Positions 62,893-64,000 of a stretch of 64,000 nucleotides of DNA are shown here, in pieces. The translations under genes and the position numbers were made by a program. The notes beneath the pieces were generated by a model. The model made no database searches, was not told the origin of the DNA, and worked only from the letters and a program-made list of their open reading frames with translations. Position 1 is the stretch's first letter. Each line of letters begins with the position of its first letter. Origin of the DNA: Streptomyces sp. SS1-1 (GTDB lineage Bacteria > Actinomycetota > Actinomycetes > Streptomycetales > Streptomycetaceae); NCBI RefSeq assembly GCF_008973465.1, contig NZ_WBXN01000004.1, positions 5,124,501 to 5,188,500 on the forward strand. The letters run 5' to 3'.

Positions 62893-64000
62893 ATGGGGTT
62901 CGCACGCACCTGCGCGGTGGCGCTCGTGGGCGTCGAGGGAGTCGTCGTCGAGGTCCAGGCGGACCTCGAACCGGGCGTCGCGGCCTTCACGCTCGTGGGC
63001 CTGCCCGACAAGAGCCTGACCGAGAGCCGCGACCGCGTCCGGGCGGCCGTCGTCAACTCCGGCGGCGAGTGGCCGCAGAAGAAGCTCACCGTCGGACTCA
63101 GCCCGGCGTCCGTACCGAAGGCCGGCAGCGGCTTCGACCTGGCCGTCGCCTGCGCCGTCCTCGGCGCCGCCGAGCGCATCGACCCACGCGTCCTCGCCGA
63201 CATCGTGATGATCGGCGAGCTCGGACTGGACGGCCGGGTGCGCCCCGTCCGGGGCATCCTCCCGGCCGTGCTCGCCGCCGCCGACGCCGGATACGAACAG
63301 GTCGTCGTCCCGGAGTGCGCGGCGGCCGAGGCATCCCTCGTCCCGGGCGTCTCCGTGTTCGGCGTACGCAGCCTGCGCCAGCTGATCGCCGTCCTCGCCG
63401 ACGAACCCGTCCCCGACGAGGAACCCGAGGACCACGGCCGCCCCGACCCGCTGCTCGCGGGCCTGCGGATGCCGGGGACCGGCGCGGCCACCGGCATGCG
63501 GAACCTGGGCGCCACCGCCTGCGACCACGGCCACGACCTCGCCGACGTCGTCGGGCAGACCTCGGCACGCACCGCCGTGGAGGTCGCCGCGGCCGGCGGG
63601 CACCATCTTTTCCTGGAGGGCCCGCCCGGCGCCGGCAAGACGATGCTCGCGGAGCGGCTGCCCGCCATCCTCCCGCCGCTCGGCCGGCAGGAGTCCCTGG
63701 AGGTCACGGCCGTGCACTCGGTCGCGGGCCTCCTCCCGGCGGGCAAGCCCCTCATCGACGCGGCCCCCTACTGCGCCCCGCACCACTCCGCCACCATGCA
63801 GGCCCTGGTCGGCGGCGGCCCCGGCTTCGCCCGCCCCGGCGCGGTGTCGCTCGCTCATCGAGGGGTGCTTTTTCTGGATGAAACCCCCGAATTCAGCGGT
63901 CAGGCGCTCGACGCCCTGCGTCAGCCGCTGGAGGCGGGCCACGTCGTGATCGCCCGCAGCGCCGGCGTCGTCCGCTTCCCGGCGAAGTTCCTCATGGTCC
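62893..64000 (+). CDS. ComM/YifB-family Mg-chelatase-like AAA+ ATPase (partial, runs off window)
   Basis: The frame is open from ATG 62893 to the end of the window (369 codons visible) and begins [20 protein letters not shown]. An N-terminal LonC-like domain ([39 protein letters not shown]) is followed by AAA+ Walker [19 protein letters not shown] (about 240-257) and Walker [12 protein letters not shown]. The family includes ComM, a branch-migration helicase for integration of transforming DNA (family knowledge). It starts 1 nt after yraN. Confidence 0.94.
   Translation, partial: MGFARTCAVALVGVEGVVVEVQADLEPGVAAFTLVGLPDKSLTESRDRVRAAVVNSGGEWPQKKLTVGLSPASVPKAGSGFDLAVACAVLGAAERIDPRVLADIVMIGELGLDGRVRPVRGILPAVLAAADAGYEQVVVPECAAAEASLVPGVSVFGVRSLRQLIAVLADEPVPDEEPEDHGRPDPLLAGLRMPGTGAATGMRNLGATACDHGHDLADVVGQTSARTAVEVAAAGGHHLFLEGPPGAGKTMLAERLPAILPPLGRQESLEVTAVHSVAGLLPAGKPLIDAAPYCAPHHSATMQALVGGGPGFARPGAVSLAHRGVLFLDETPEFSGQALDALRQPLEAGHVVIARSAGVVRFPAKFLMV

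Overview
The window is core chromosome of a Streptomyces (or very close relative). GC is very high with almost every third codon position G or C, GTG starts are common, and the gene order (tRNA-Gln/Glu cluster, ndgR-leuCD, hupS, cofC, gpsA-ddl, thiL-thiD, rpmB, recG-rsmD-coaD, sepIVA-DUF177-rpmF-rnc-mutM, smc-glcP-ftsY, nsdA, amtB-glnK-glnD, ffh, rpsP-khpA-rimM-trmD-rplS-sipWXYZ) is, from memory, the S. coelicolor SCO5546 to SCO5603 neighbourhood. No prophage, insertion sequence or CRISPR array was seen.

Layout. 1-0.75 kb: end of a HAD-type gene, then five tRNAs (2 Gln, 3 Glu). 0.8-2.1 kb: divergent MerR regulator and DUF4188 protein with twin operators between them. 2.1-5.2 kb: NdgR and the leucine genes leuCD, closed by a 35-bp perfect palindrome. 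5.3-11.4 kb: HupS with a lysine-rich tail, CofC (F420 synthesis), a lysophospholipid acyltransferase-gpsA pair, ddl, a DUF3515 lipoprotein and a stand-alone Lrp ligand-binding domain. 11.6-15.6 kb: thiamine genes thiL-thiD, zinc-type L28, and a FakA-like DAK2 protein. 15.6-20.3 kb: an opposite-strand two-gene unit, a full-length HSP90/HtpG homologue and a 978-residue helical-repeat (TPR-like) protein, wedged between the FakA-like gene and recG. 20.5-28 kb: recG, rsmD, coaD, sepIVA, DUF177, rpmF, rnc, mutM.

28-33 kb is the most accessory-looking part: HxlR regulator, small HEAT-like protein, MATE exporter, APH-type kinase, a frameshifted gene remnant and a CAP-domain membrane protein, followed by acyP. 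33-41 kb: a small coiled-coil protein, smc, glucose permease glcP, a decayed luciferase-like monooxygenase, SRP receptor ftsY, and a prim-pol-like protein. 41-52 kb: developmental regulator nsdA, the ammonium-sensing operon amtB-glnK-glnD with a GlnR-like box, ffh and a divergent FtsH paralogue. 52-64 kb: a SAM methyltransferase, a eukaryote-like prolyl-tRNA synthetase, a SprT-like zinc protein, the S16/L19 ribosomal operon, four tandem type I signal peptidases, a NUDIX hydrolase, DUF2469, YraN and the start of a ComM/YifB ATPase running off the window.

Functional grouping. Protein export is strongly represented (ftsY, ffh, four signal peptidases, an FtsH protease), as are ribosome biogenesis (L28, L32, S16, L19, RimM, TrmD, RsmD, RNase III, KhpA), chromosome organisation (HupS, SMC) and nitrogen signalling (AmtB-GlnK-GlnD). 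The best candidate for an under-described system is the HSP90-TPR pair. Many start codons have no Shine-Dalgarno sequence and sit 6-9 nt after a TAnnnT -10 hexamer, which implies widespread leaderless transcription.
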